NCBI GenBank assembly: GCA_021734705.1 | Contig: JAIPIJ010000006.1 | Location: 1 to 34,340 of the forward strand | Direction of reading: 5' to 3' | DNA from: Candidatus Peribacteraceae bacterium | Lineage (GTDB): Bacteria; Patescibacteriota; Gracilibacteria; JAHISY01 | DNA length: 34,340 nt | In this document: positions 23,819-30,758 of the stretch, one piece after another | How the letters are laid out: the number at the start of each line of letters is the position of its first letter | Numbering within the stretch: the first letter of the stretch is position 1 | Program-made: the position numbers and the translations under genes | The notes under the pieces: model-generated | What the model was told of the DNA's origin: nothing | What the model saw: only the letters and a program-made list of their open reading frames with translations | The model's database searches: none

Positions 23819-24346
23819 TTACCATCTTGCTGAAACCCCCGCATTCCGCGCTGACCGAACAACTTCCCGGTGCGGAGCCCCATTCTCATAATTTTCTACT
23901 TGTCGGTTTGTTTTTGCTACCCGGACTATCTTTCTAAAGTTTTCCAAAGTATATTGACTCGTTCTTAATTTAATAAAACCTATAATCGCCCGCAAAATAA
24001 TTTTCGGTCGGCCTTTGTCTGGATCATAATGAAAACCCTTTAAGGCATCGTTCAAGACTGCCACAAAAACTAGAAGTCCTTTTTGCCTTGGAATGAGAGC
24101 ACGAGGATCACTTTCATGCTCCGGGATAAGAGCGTCCGCTATATTTTTCCTAACCTTCTTGACTCCCCTAACAACCGGCTTTTCTGCCCAAGGAAAACCC
24201 ATTTGATCCGATCTGAACAAGGAAACAATGGATCCTTTAGTGTCTGTTTGTGATTGCGCAACAACAGAATCTACCGCACGCTCCTGACCCACTTCTCGTG
24301 GAGGCTGTTCTTCGAACAAAAAATCTAACTGTTCTGATTTTTTCAT
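23819..24346 (-). CDS. Hypothetical protein (175 aa)
   Basis: I do not recognise this protein. It starts MKKSEQLDFLFEEQPPREVGQERAVDSVV, has a basic middle (KPVVRGVKKVRKNIADALIPEHESDPRAL), then a more ordered C-terminal half that is probably helical and basic (GRPKIILRAIIGFIKLRTSQYTLENFRKIVRVAKTNRQ). No signal peptide or membrane segment is apparent. It has its own promoter with a consensus TTGACA and a leader of about 15 bases, unlike the leaderless style of its neighbours. It is separate from tsaD by 42 bases. A DNA- or RNA-binding role is possible from its charge but is only a guess. Confidence 0.65.
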   Translation of the reverse strand: MKKSEQLDFLFEEQPPREVGQERAVDSVVAQSQTDTKGSIVSLFRSDQMGFPWAEKPVVRGVKKVRKNIADALIPEHESDPRALIPRQKGLLVFVAVLNDALKGFHYDPDKGRPKIILRAIIGFIKLRTSQYTLENFRKIVRVAKTNRQVENYENGAPHREVVRSARNAGVSARW

Positions 24347-24367
24347 CTCTAAACCTAAACAGTTATT

Positions 24368-24396
24368 ACCTTAACCAAAATTAAGTGTTTTGTCAA
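24368..24396 (-). promoter_or_regulatory. Sigma-70-type promoter of the 175-aa hypothetical gene
   Basis: TTGACA (24396-24391), 17 bases, TAAGGT (24373-24368). The -35 lies just after the aldolase stop codon; transcription would start near 24361, about 15 bases before the ATG. Confidence 0.55.
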
Positions 24397-24398
24397 AT

Positions 24399-25196
24399 CT
24401 ACTTCAAAAACTCCTTCACTGCCTCCTCAGCCGTCTTGCCACCGTGGACTACTGCCGCTGTGGCCTTGATGAAATCTGCTGGGTTTTTGTGCTGGAAAGC
24501 ATTGCGGCCCATCGCGACACCCGCACCACCAGCCTTGATCGCACCTTCGACATTTTTGAGCGCAGCGAGATCGTCGCCTTTCGCCCCGCCCGCGATCACA
24601 ACCGGCACACCGAGCGCGCCGTCCACGACTTCTTTGAAGCTCTTCGAATCACCCGTGTAGGGCACTTTAATAATGTCGGCACCAAGCTCAGCCGCGATAC
24701 GGGCGACTTTCTTGACGTTCTCGACGTCGTTCGGATTCTCAATCTTCGGTCCACGCGGGTAAGCCATGACCAGCAGTGGGACTCCCCATTCGAGGCAGTT
24801 CGTCGCGATCTTGCCGAAAACTCGCAACTGCTCAGCCTCTGTCTCGCTACCGAAATTCACGTGAATCGAAACAGCGTCAGCACCGAGTTTGAGGGCTGTC
24901 TGAACGTTATTTACAGAAACTTTCGCATCTCCGTCGGTTGGGTTGAATTCAGTCGAGACAGAAAAGTGGAGGATTAGACCAACATCTTTCCCAGCGCTGC
25001 GGTGTCCGTGGAGCGCCAGTCCGAGGTGCCCGAGTACTGCATTCGCACCACCTTCGGCTGCCGCATCGACTGCAGTTTTGAGATCTACCAAGCCTTCGAT
25101 CGGGCCCATACCCGCTCCGTGATCCAGCGGAAGAATCACCGTCTTGCCAGTATTGCGGTCGATGATCCTTTCGAGGCGAATTCTTTTGCCGAGCAT
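24399..25196 (-). CDS. Class I (archaeal/DhnA-type) fructose-bisphosphate aldolase or ADH synthase
   Basis: A 265-residue TIM-barrel aldolase of the DhnA family. Fructose-bisphosphate aldolases of this type cleave FBP in glycolysis; close relatives make 2-amino-3,7-dideoxyheptulosonate for aromatic amino acid synthesis in archaea. Visible motifs are ILPLDHGAGMGP (D25, H26), LLVMAYPRG (Y146), DIIKVPYTGD with the Schiff-base lysine K177, VVIAGGAKG and GVAMGRNAFQH (phosphate binding). The lysine and tyrosine positions equal those of the Thermoproteus enzyme. No shikimate gene is nearby, so I favour the glycolytic role, but the sequence alone does not decide. It starts at ATG 25196, downstream of ispH and probably from its own TAAAAT box. 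Confidence 0.88.
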   Translation of the reverse strand: MLGKRIRLERIIDRNTGKTVILPLDHGAGMGPIEGLVDLKTAVDAAAEGGANAVLGHLGLALHGHRSAGKDVGLILHFSVSTEFNPTDGDAKVSVNNVQTALKLGADAVSIHVNFGSETEAEQLRVFGKIATNCLEWGVPLLVMAYPRGPKIENPNDVENVKKVARIAAELGADIIKVPYTGDSKSFKEVVDGALGVPVVIAGGAKGDDLAALKNVEGAIKAGGAGVAMGRNAFQHKNPADFIKATAAVVHGGKTAEEAVKEFLK

Positions 25197-25219
25197 ATTA
25201 GGCTTGTTAAAACAGGATT

Positions 25220-25225
25220 ATTTTA
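25220..25225 (-). promoter_or_regulatory. -10-like TAAAAT made from the ispH stop codon, before the aldolase
   Basis: TTGTAAAAT; its TAA is the stop codon of ispH (25225-25223). It lies 23 bases before ATG 25196, so the leader would be short but not absent. Confidence 0.35.
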
Positions 25226-26050
25226 CAATTTTTTAAGCGTTCGGCAAACCCGCTCAATCGTCTTTTCCGGTGTCGAAGCCCCGGCCGTAACACCGACTTT
25301 ATTGAATTTTACAAAATCTTTTTTTTGAATTTCAGACTCATTTTCAATCCAGAAAGTCGGCTTAATTTTGTTAGCCAATTCAAAAAGTTTTTTCGTATTA
25401 TTAGATTTTTTCCCACCGACTACCACAACTGCATCAACTTTACGGGCCAATTTGCTAGCCGCCTTTTGTCGGTCCAGCGTCGCTCCGCAGATAGTATTTT
25501 GGGAAATTATTTTTGCGCCGACCTGGTCGAGTGCGGTAAGCAATTTCTCGAAATTTTCCGGGCTTTCCGTAGTCTGTGCCAAGACTCCAATCTGCTGGCC
25601 TGCGAATTTCTGCAACCTTTTCAAAGCGATCTTCTGCACAACTTCAACCCCAGGAAAGTCCTCAACTACTGCCCGCATCTCTGGATGTCCACGGCGGCCG
25701 AGGATGACGACAGGAATTTTCTGGACCGAAAGTTTGGCAACTTCGGCGTGGATCTTTTTCACGAATGGACAACTCGCATCGATAATTTTGATTTTCTTTT
25801 TTTTGATCGCCGTCAGCTTCTTCTGGGAAATTCCGTGAGCCCGAATGACAATTACTCCGTCATGGATTTTAGAAATTGCTGCAATCGTACGCACTCCCCG
25901 AGCGTTCAATTCTTCTAGAATTTCAGGATTGTGAATTAATTCACCCAGGGTTGCGACTCGATCGGAGTCCTTGGTCGCCGAACGCGCCAGCTCAACAGCC
26001 CGCTGTACACCGAAACAAAAACCTGCGTGATCAGCCCGAATAACTTGCAT
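25223..26050 (-). CDS. ispH: 4-hydroxy-3-methylbut-2-enyl diphosphate reductase
   Basis: IspH is the last enzyme of the MEP pathway and makes IPP and DMAPP with a 4Fe-4S cluster. The 275-residue protein keeps the three cluster cysteines C12 (HAGFCFGV), C94 (DASCPFV) and C188 (NTICGAT). It also keeps the substrate residues H40 (LIHNPE), H72 (RAHG), H122 and E124 (GHPEM). Length is a little short of E. coli (316) but covers the three-domain core. A TAAACT box ends 6 bases before ATG 26050. No other isoprenoid gene is in the window. Confidence 0.95.
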   Translation of the reverse strand: MQVIRADHAGFCFGVQRAVELARSATKDSDRVATLGELIHNPEILEELNARGVRTIAAISKIHDGVIVIRAHGISQKKLTAIKKKKIKIIDASCPFVKKIHAEVAKLSVQKIPVVILGRRGHPEMRAVVEDFPGVEVVQKIALKRLQKFAGQQIGVLAQTTESPENFEKLLTALDQVGAKIISQNTICGATLDRQKAASKLARKVDAVVVVGGKKSNNTKKLFELANKIKPTFWIENESEIQKKDFVKFNKVGVTAGASTPEKTIERVCRTLKKL

Positions 26051-26056
26051 GCAAAG

Positions 26057-26062
26057 AGTTTA
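26057..26062 (-). promoter_or_regulatory. -10-like TAAACT, 6 bases before ispH
   Basis: The spacing matches the leaderless pattern of several other genes here, with the transcription start predicted on the ATG. No clear -35. Confidence 0.35.
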
Positions 26063-26102
26063 CCGCTAACAGCCTAGATTTAGCATAGCTAACAACAAGC
26101 TG

Positions 26103-26130
26103 CTTCATGCTACATGCTTCATGCTACATG
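26103..26130 (-). repeat. Heptanucleotide array, CATGAAG type, after rpmE
   Basis: Four units that alternate CTTCATG and CTACATG on the plus strand, giving a 14-base higher-order period. The array ends 3 bases from the TAG stop of rpmE (26134-26136). Confidence 0.85.
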
Positions 26131-26133
26131 CGA

Positions 26134-26604
26134 CTACTCTGCTTTCTTCTGCTCAGGAGCCTCCGCCTGCTCAGCTGGAGCAGCAGCCTCGGCACTTTCT
26201 GCCTCTACTTTCTCGGTGTCTTTTTTAGCTTTCACTTCCTCTTCTAGTCTTGCTTTCGCTAATTCACGCTTGGTAACGGCAGATTTCACTTTCTTAACGG
26301 CCTTCTTGGAGTCCACGGCGCTAGTGCGTGCCACAGAGCTAGCAGCCGCAGCCGCTTTGACGCTTTCGGAAATCTTGGTCTTCTTTTTGGAAACTTGAGT
26401 TTTCTTAGCGGCCTCCATACGCGCACGGAATTTATCAACCTTGCCGGCCGTATCGACTAGTTTTTGCTTACCAGTGTAAAAAGGATGGCAAGCTGAGCAA
26501 ACCTCAGTCTTGATCTCAGCTGCAGTGGATTCAAACACGAAGCTTGCTCCACAACCGCAGGTCGCTGTAGTTTTCTGAGTTTTGGGATGGATACCGGATT
26601 TCAT
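26134..26604 (-). CDS. rpmE: Ribosomal protein bL31 with a long C-terminal extension
   Basis: The N-terminal 65 residues are bL31: [27 protein letters not shown], then [29 protein letters not shown]. Cysteines at 16, 18, 36 and 39 form the zinc site of the C+ form. The remaining 90 or so residues are a low-complexity tail rich in K, A and E (for example [17 protein letters not shown] and the ending [12 protein letters not shown]). Normal bL31 is about 70 residues, so the product is twice the usual size. ATG start, with TATAAT ending 8 bases upstream and a second TAAAAT box further out. Confidence 0.94.
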   Translation of the reverse strand: MKSGIHPKTQKTTATCGCGASFVFESTAAEIKTEVCSACHPFYTGKQKLVDTAGKVDKFRARMEAAKKTQVSKKKTKISESVKAAAAASSVARTSAVDSKKAVKKVKSAVTKRELAKARLEEEVKAKKDTEKVEAESAEAAAPAEQAEAPEQKKAE

Positions 26605-26612
26605 TGTATAAA

Positions 26613-26618
26613 ATTATA
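26613..26618 (-). promoter_or_regulatory. -10 consensus TATAAT before rpmE
   Basis: CTATAATTTTATACAATG: TATAAT ends 8 bases before the ATG. No good -35 at 16-18 bases. A second box (26667-26672) could start a longer leader. Confidence 0.45.
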
Positions 26619-26633
26619 GTTAGAACTCGCTTA

Positions 26634-26660
26634 GAGCTTGCCCTGAGCCTGCCGAAGGGC
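26634..26660. repeat. Dispersed-type inverted repeat upstream of rpmE
   Basis: GCCCT (26640-26644) and AGGGC (26656-26660) form a short stem around GAGCCTGCCGA. From memory, the GCCTGCCGAAGGGC type of word is a common interspersed repeat in many bacterial and metagenomic genomes. It lies in the possible rpmE leader. Confidence 0.45.
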
Positions 26661-26666
26661 CGCGTG

Positions 26667-26672
26667 ATTTTA
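26667..26672 (-). promoter_or_regulatory. -10-like TAAAAT with CGCG discriminator upstream of rpmE
   Basis: TAAAATCACGCGGCC on the minus strand, about 62 bases before the rpmE ATG; same form as the boxes before rpmH and the aminotransferase. Confidence 0.35.
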
Positions 26673-26695
26673 GAGATTTAATGGTAAAAATGCAA

Positions 26696-27679
26696 CTAGC
26701 GCTGTTTTGCGTCCCCCGCTTGTGCATTCTTCAGATATGTATCCCAAAATTCCCTATCGAGAGTGTGTCCGCCACAAAAACGCGATATTTCTGCACCCAC
26801 AGGTCGACCTGGTAAGAAACCAGCTAAACCCAAAAAATCAGCTGCTGCATGGAACGCTATCTCAAAATTAATACCATCTTGCATAAATTCTTTACGTTGC
26901 TCTGAAAAATCCGGTACAAAAATATTTTCCGCATTAAAAGCAACATGCCTTAAATCGGCAGTTCTCCCATAAACTTTCTGCATCAACGGATGGGCTAAGA
27001 ATTCCAACCGATGATATCGCCTAAAAAAATCGATAGCTGTCTGCATGAGCCATCCGTGATTAGATCGAGACTCTGCAACGGCATAAATAAATTCTGGGGA
27101 TAGGTTGGCTCGCAAAGCGGAAATTCCCCGCCTGTCTAAAATTCCCTTGAGGGGTCCGTCGAAATTAGAATCTATCTTAAGACTAACATCATCGCCCTCT
27201 ACTGGTTTGGCTGAAATACACCTACTTGAATCACCAACTTTAATCTCTTCTCTCAGGCGTAAGACTCGCAAAGGTCTTCCTATTTTTCGAGAACCAACAT
27301 TTTTGCATGAATCCAAAAGCGGTGATGCACATCTCCCATCCTCAAAAATCGGAACATAGCTGCTTGGAATTTGAACCGAAAGATCAGAGTAGAGCCATCT
27401 CAGCAGCCCAATATGTTCAATGTGGGCAACACCATCAGCTTCCACACAGCGATAACCGGGAGCCATTAACTCCTCCCATATCACCGACTTTCCGTTTATA
27501 TTTATAGCCGACTGTGGCGTATCATCGACCAAAGCACTCAGCACTACTTTAATTCGTTCACGGGAATCGATAATGTCATCACCAAAAATCTCTGTCTCGC
27601 CGAGAATTGTCTGTCTGTTGTCTGGAAATGGACTTCCATCCGGAAACTCAAAATTCGGAATGTCAGGCAGCTTACCCAA
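26696..27679 (-). CDS. Divergent LpxC-like deacetylase (UDP-3-O-acyl-GlcNAc deacetylase fold)
   Basis: A 327-residue protein that I relate to LpxC, the zinc deacetylase of lipid A synthesis, from motif order. VAHIEHIGLLRWLYSDL (E88, H89) matches the LpxC TVEHLLAAL site. PSSYVPIFEDGRCASPLLD matches its PEIPILDGSSAPF strand. PLRVLRLREEIKVGD looks like the start of domain II. INFEIAFHAAADFLGLAG (H277, D281) matches HKxLDxxGDL, and RFCGGHTLDREF (H305) matches SGHxLN. The three zinc ligands and the catalytic histidine thus keep family spacing, while the lysine after the second histidine (K239 in Aquifex) is alanine. Start is TTG 27679, with a TAATTT box 6 bases upstream. It may act on another acylated or acetylated sugar. 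No other lpx gene is present here. Confidence 0.65.
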   Translation of the reverse strand: MGKLPDIPNFEFPDGSPFPDNRQTILGETEIFGDDIIDSRERIKVVLSALVDDTPQSAININGKSVIWEELMAPGYRCVEADGVAHIEHIGLLRWLYSDLSVQIPSSYVPIFEDGRCASPLLDSCKNVGSRKIGRPLRVLRLREEIKVGDSSRCISAKPVEGDDVSLKIDSNFDGPLKGILDRRGISALRANLSPEFIYAVAESRSNHGWLMQTAIDFFRRYHRLEFLAHPLMQKVYGRTADLRHVAFNAENIFVPDFSEQRKEFMQDGINFEIAFHAAADFLGLAGFLPGRPVGAEISRFCGGHTLDREFWDTYLKNAQAGDAKQR

Positions 27680-27735
27680 ATAATAAAATTAGTCGGGTAG
27701 TTTATCAGAAAAACAGCCTTCTCAAAGCATTGATT

Positions 27736-28596
27736 TCAACGCTGCCGCCAAATCAGCTGAATAAACTTAAGCGTGGCGTTATGGATTCGCCCGATTCGTT
27801 TCGGCTGACGCAACAAACGCCAGAGCCATTCGAGTCCGAGTCCGCGGAAAATCTTAGGCGCGCGGGAGACTTTACCAGCGTGGAAATCGAAGGCACCGCC
27901 GATTCCAGCTGAAAATTTGACCGTATTTAATAAAGGTAAATTCCTAGCCAGCCACAATTCCTGCTGCGGCGCGCCGAAGGCCACGAAGAGGACTTCTGCT
28001 CCGCTCGTATTAATTCTTTCGCGAATAATTTTTTCTTCAGCTAAATCCGGCGATCCGGAGAACGTTCCCACAATTTCCAGACCTTGAATCCTCGACTCAA
28101 ACTTTTCTTTTAATTGTTCGGCGACTCCCGGAGCGGCACCTAGCAAAAAAACTTTTTTACGACGTGCGGCGGCTCGCTCAAGAATTTTCGGGAATAAATC
28201 CGTGCCTGTAATCCGCTCTGGCAAGATATCCCGAATCTGGCTCGGCTGAAAAATTATTGCCAGCAGTGAGGTCAGCAGTGTGACAAAATTACGCCGCGGC
28301 AAGTTCAGAAAGTGCGCCGCCCATAAAATCCCAATGCCGTCAGCAGTCGCCAGCGCAGCAGAGTTGAGGACTTTCTTGAAACCTTCATTTTCTTGGGCCG
28401 CCAAGATAATTTCTGGATTTGGCGTAACTAGTAAGAACTTTTGTGGCGAACGCGTGCTGCCCCAGGCTGACTGGAGTTTTTGATTTTCGGAAGTCCGACC
28501 ACCCAAAAAACTATCAACTTCAGCAAGAGCCTCGGCTTCAGTCAGCGCGTCTAGAGCGATCCCGGCAATGTAAACTTTAGCGATCTTAAAGATAAT
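27736..28596 (-). CDS. WecG/TagA/CpsF family glycosyltransferase, probably with a non-AUG start
   Basis: GT26 enzymes add N-acetylmannosamine-type sugars to lipid-linked GlcNAc in wall teichoic acid, enterobacterial common antigen or exopolysaccharide synthesis. The family core is complete: KFLLVTPNPEIILAAQ, LATADGIGILWAAHFL, VFLLGAAPGVAEQL, VLFVAFGAPQQELWLARN and AGIGGAFDFHAGKVSRAPK. The first ATG/GTG/TTG codon in frame is TTG 28506, yet the conserved N-terminus VYIAGIALDALTEAEALAEV lies upstream of it. An in-frame TAA at about 28613 limits the gene. I therefore place the start at ATT 28596 (or ATC 28593), just after a TATAAT box; a sequence error that hides an ATG is the alternative. Product about 286 residues. 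Confidence 0.85.
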   Translation of the reverse strand: MIFKIAKVYIAGIALDALTEAEALAEVDSFLGGRTSENQKLQSAWGSTRSPQKFLLVTPNPEIILAAQENEGFKKVLNSAALATADGIGILWAAHFLNLPRRNFVTLLTSLLAIIFQPSQIRDILPERITGTDLFPKILERAAARRKKVFLLGAAPGVAEQLKEKFESRIQGLEIVGTFSGSPDLAEEKIIRERINTSGAEVLFVAFGAPQQELWLARNLPLLNTVKFSAGIGGAFDFHAGKVSRAPKIFRGLGLEWLWRLLRQPKRIGRIHNATLKFIQLIWRQR

Positions 28597-28610
28597 AAAG
28601 AGCTTTAAAG

Positions 28611-28616
28611 ATTATA
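28611..28616 (-). promoter_or_regulatory. -10 consensus TATAAT before the WecG gene
   Basis: CGTTATAATC on the minus strand; transcription would start near 28604, 8 bases before the proposed ATT codon. No clear -35 at 17 bases. Confidence 0.45.
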
Positions 28617-28648
28617 ACGATTATTCACCCCTAAGGCTCTTTACAATC

Positions 28649-28670
28649 CCCCGAAGGGGCCCCTTCGGGG
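28649..28670. repeat. Perfect 22-bp GC palindrome after jag
   Basis: CCCCGAAGGGG (28649-28659) followed at once by CCCCTTCGGGG (28660-28670). Each half is a hairpin and the second has a UUCG tetraloop; the whole can also pair as an 11-bp stem. It touches the jag stop codon. There is no T run on the jag strand, so it is not a classic terminator. Confidence 0.7.
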
Positions 28671-29156
28671 CTAATCATCCTTCTTTTTGATCACAATCGC
28701 GCGAAATCCAGCCCGACCAGTCGATTCGGTTGCGAGATCCTCCCACTCCGGCTTAGCTAGCTCTAGATGCACCAAACGGCGCATAAAACCGCTCATGGGC
28801 GGCAATTTGACCGGATTCCCTGTTGAGCGGACTTGCAAAGCACGGCGTTTAGCGAGCTCAATCGCATCATCTTCTTTGCGCTTACGGTAACCATCGACAT
28901 CGACAAAAAGTGTCAATTGGCGATTTAATTCAGTAGCTTGCTTGCTCGCTGCCAGACGCAGTAAATGCTGAAAGGCTTCGAGATTATCACCGCGGCGGCC
29001 AATCAGAAGCGGCGCATCAGTCGTCTTGATCTCGACCAAATAATGTTCGAGTTCTTCACCGTCTTCCTCAACCCGGCGCGTTACCGAGCAGCTAGCTTCA
29101 TCTAGTTGTAATCCCGCGAGAAAATCCTCCGCGAGGGTTTTGATCTTGAGCTCCAT
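28671..29156 (-). CDS. jag: Jag/KhpB-type RNA-binding protein (KH + R3H)
   Basis: A 161-residue cytoplasmic RNA-binding protein, partner of YidC in gene order and linked in other bacteria to cell-wall growth control. It has a short N-terminal Jag-like part (MELKIKTLAEDFLAGLQLDEA), a KH domain with the loop LIGRRGDNLEAFQHLL (GRRG at 53-56), and a C-terminal R3H domain with FMRRLVHLEL (RxxxH) followed by ATESTGRAGFRAIVIKKK. The N-terminus is shorter than in Firmicutes Jag. Start ATG 29156, fourth gene of the rpmH-rnpA-yidC-jag group. Confidence 0.93.
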   Translation of the reverse strand: MELKIKTLAEDFLAGLQLDEASCSVTRRVEEDGEELEHYLVEIKTTDAPLLIGRRGDNLEAFQHLLRLAASKQATELNRQLTLFVDVDGYRKRKEDDAIELAKRRALQVRSTGNPVKLPPMSGFMRRLVHLELAKPEWEDLATESTGRAGFRAIVIKKKDD

Positions 29157-29210
29157 TTTAGTTAATTATTAGTTAAGAATAATTGATGACTGATATAAAC
29201 AATTAATTTG

Positions 29211-29231
29211 CTTCATGCTTCATGCTTCATG
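29211..29231 (-). repeat. Heptanucleotide array, CATGAAG type, after yidC
   Basis: Three identical 7-base units (plus strand CTTCATG) abut the TAG stop of yidC (29232-29234) with no gap. TGA recurs every 7 bases on the coding strand. The remaining gap before jag holds decayed TAACTAA-like words. Confidence 0.9.
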
Positions 29232-30413
29232 CTATTTAATTTGCCGATTGACAACGATCTGCTGGCCGATACCAAAGAGCGTCGAAGTACCCCAGTAAAT
29301 ACCTACACCCGCTGGCATTGAGACAGCGAAAAATCCGATCATAATCGGCAGGAAGTAGGGCATCACTTTAGTCATTGACTGCATCGCATCAGCCATCGCA
29401 TTCTCTCCAGGTTTCTTCTGAGGCTGGTTCTTCTTCGAGTGGTGCATCGCCAGCTTCATTTGCGCAAATTGTGCCAGGGCTAGGAAGATCGGTAAAGCGA
29501 AATAGAACTGTGCGCCCGGAGCCAGAAGTTCAATACCGAAGAAATTAGTCGTAACAGCAGCGAGATTAAAGTCTGAAAGAAAAGGATAGAGTAAAACAAA
29601 AGTGTTTTCACCGAGACCATCGCGGGTCACCCAAAACAGCGCGATCAAAAAAGGCATCTGGATCAAGATCGGCAGACAGCTGCCAAAAGGAGAAACTTTA
29701 TTTTTCTTCATCAGCGCCATTGTTTCCATAGCGATCATTTGTTGGTTGCCTTCGTAACGCTTCTTGATCTCGTCTAGCTGCGGCTGAATTTTTTGGAGCT
29801 TGCGTTGAGACTTCAAACTTTTTTGGAATGGCACGAAAAGTAAAGCCCGCAACAAAAGTGTCAATAAAACAATGCCCCAGCCGAAACTGTGTCCGGCTAA
29901 GTCAGTCAGAGCCACGAGCAAATTGTAAATCGGTCGGTAGACGATCGTACGCCAGATCTTGCCAAAAAATCCCGGATTGGAAATTTCGATTTCTTTGAAG
30001 AAAGTTTTATCAGCTACAGGAATTTCAATACGATATTGACCAGCTTCTGCGAATAAATCTCGCTGCCAAGGCTGATAACTGACTCCGATATGGGCCCCTG
30101 GTTCAATTTCAAAATTTGCTTCAGCACACCTGCTAACGTCAGCTGTCGCTGTGACTAGCTGCCATTCACCATTTAAATACTGCGACACTTGAAAAGGCTC
30201 GCCGGGGCAATCATTGGCTAGTGCCATCGGCTTAGCCGTGTTGTTTTGTAGCGTGAGAGTCACTGCATTACCGACGGTAATTTCATCGCGTGCCACAATT
30301 TGCAAATCGTCACGCTCGGCCGGATCAGCTTCCTGTTTGTTGGAGAAAGCCTGAACCAGCAAAATTGTAATTACCGCGATCAGCGCATAATTCAGCAACT
30401 TCTGTTTATTCAT
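29232..30413 (-). CDS. yidC: Membrane protein insertase YidC
   Basis: YidC inserts proteins into the cytoplasmic membrane, alone or with Sec. The 393-residue protein has an N-terminal membrane segment (7-23, LNYALIAVITILLVQAF) and an extracytoplasmic domain of about 130 residues. The five-helix 60KD_IMP core follows: NLLVALTDLAGHSFGWGIVLLTLLLRALLFVPFQ with the groove arginine R189, the KIQPQLDEIKKRYEG hairpin, SPFGSCLPILIQMPFLIALFWV and MSTMPAGVGIYW-like SMPAGVGIYWGTSTLFGI. The outside domain is smaller than in Proteobacteria. Start ATG, 9 bases after rnpA. Confidence 0.95.
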   Translation of the reverse strand: MNKQKLLNYALIAVITILLVQAFSNKQEADPAERDDLQIVARDEITVGNAVTLTLQNNTAKPMALANDCPGEPFQVSQYLNGEWQLVTATADVSRCAEANFEIEPGAHIGVSYQPWQRDLFAEAGQYRIEIPVADKTFFKEIEISNPGFFGKIWRTIVYRPIYNLLVALTDLAGHSFGWGIVLLTLLLRALLFVPFQKSLKSQRKLQKIQPQLDEIKKRYEGNQQMIAMETMALMKKNKVSPFGSCLPILIQMPFLIALFWVTRDGLGENTFVLLYPFLSDFNLAAVTTNFFGIELLAPGAQFYFALPIFLALAQFAQMKLAMHHSKKNQPQKKPGENAMADAMQSMTKVMPYFLPIMIGFFAVSMPAGVGIYWGTSTLFGIGQQIVVNRQIK

Positions 30414-30422
30414 TCTAATAAG

Positions 30423-30758
30423 TTAATTAATTTTGGATAGCAGCTCGAGAAACTTACGTGTCAGCTCTGCAAAATCGATTTCTCGGAGTTTAAGGTCCCG
30501 AGCAATGACGAGCAAATCAATATCGCTCGGGATTTGTTCTAGATGGTTACGGGCAATCTCGCGGAGGCGGCGGCGAATTCGATTGCGGTCAACCGCCCGA
30601 GGGCTCAATTTCTTACCTACGATAACCGCAATCCGCGGATGAGCGAGTGAATTTTTCAGAAAACGGAAAGCCAGCCCTGGAATCGCGACAGTCTTACCGC
30701 TCCGGAAAACTAGGTCCACCTCCTCCTTTTTGCGGAGACGGAATTTGTTAGTAAACAT
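30423..30758 (-). CDS. rnpA: Ribonuclease P protein component
   Basis: The protein subunit of RNase P, which trims the 5' ends of tRNAs with the catalytic RNA. I use ATG 30758 ([22 protein letters not shown]), giving 111 residues; a longer frame runs through rpmH but has no homology there. The family signature RNRIRRRLREIAR lies at about 70-82, after VIVGKKLSPRAVD. The ATG overlaps the rpmH stop by one base (TGATG), which suggests coupled translation. The RNA subunit is not in the window. Confidence 0.95.
   Translation of the reverse strand: MFTNKFRLRKKEEVDLVFRSGKTVAIPGLAFRFLKNSLAHPRIAVIVGKKLSPRAVDRNRIRRRLREIARNHLEQIPSDIDLLVIARDLKLREIDFAELTRKFLELLSKIN

Noticed and set aside
26697-27679. Assigning the gene symbol lpxC
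   Set aside because: The motif match is good but the protein is very diverged, a conserved lysine is lost and no lipid A partner gene is present here.
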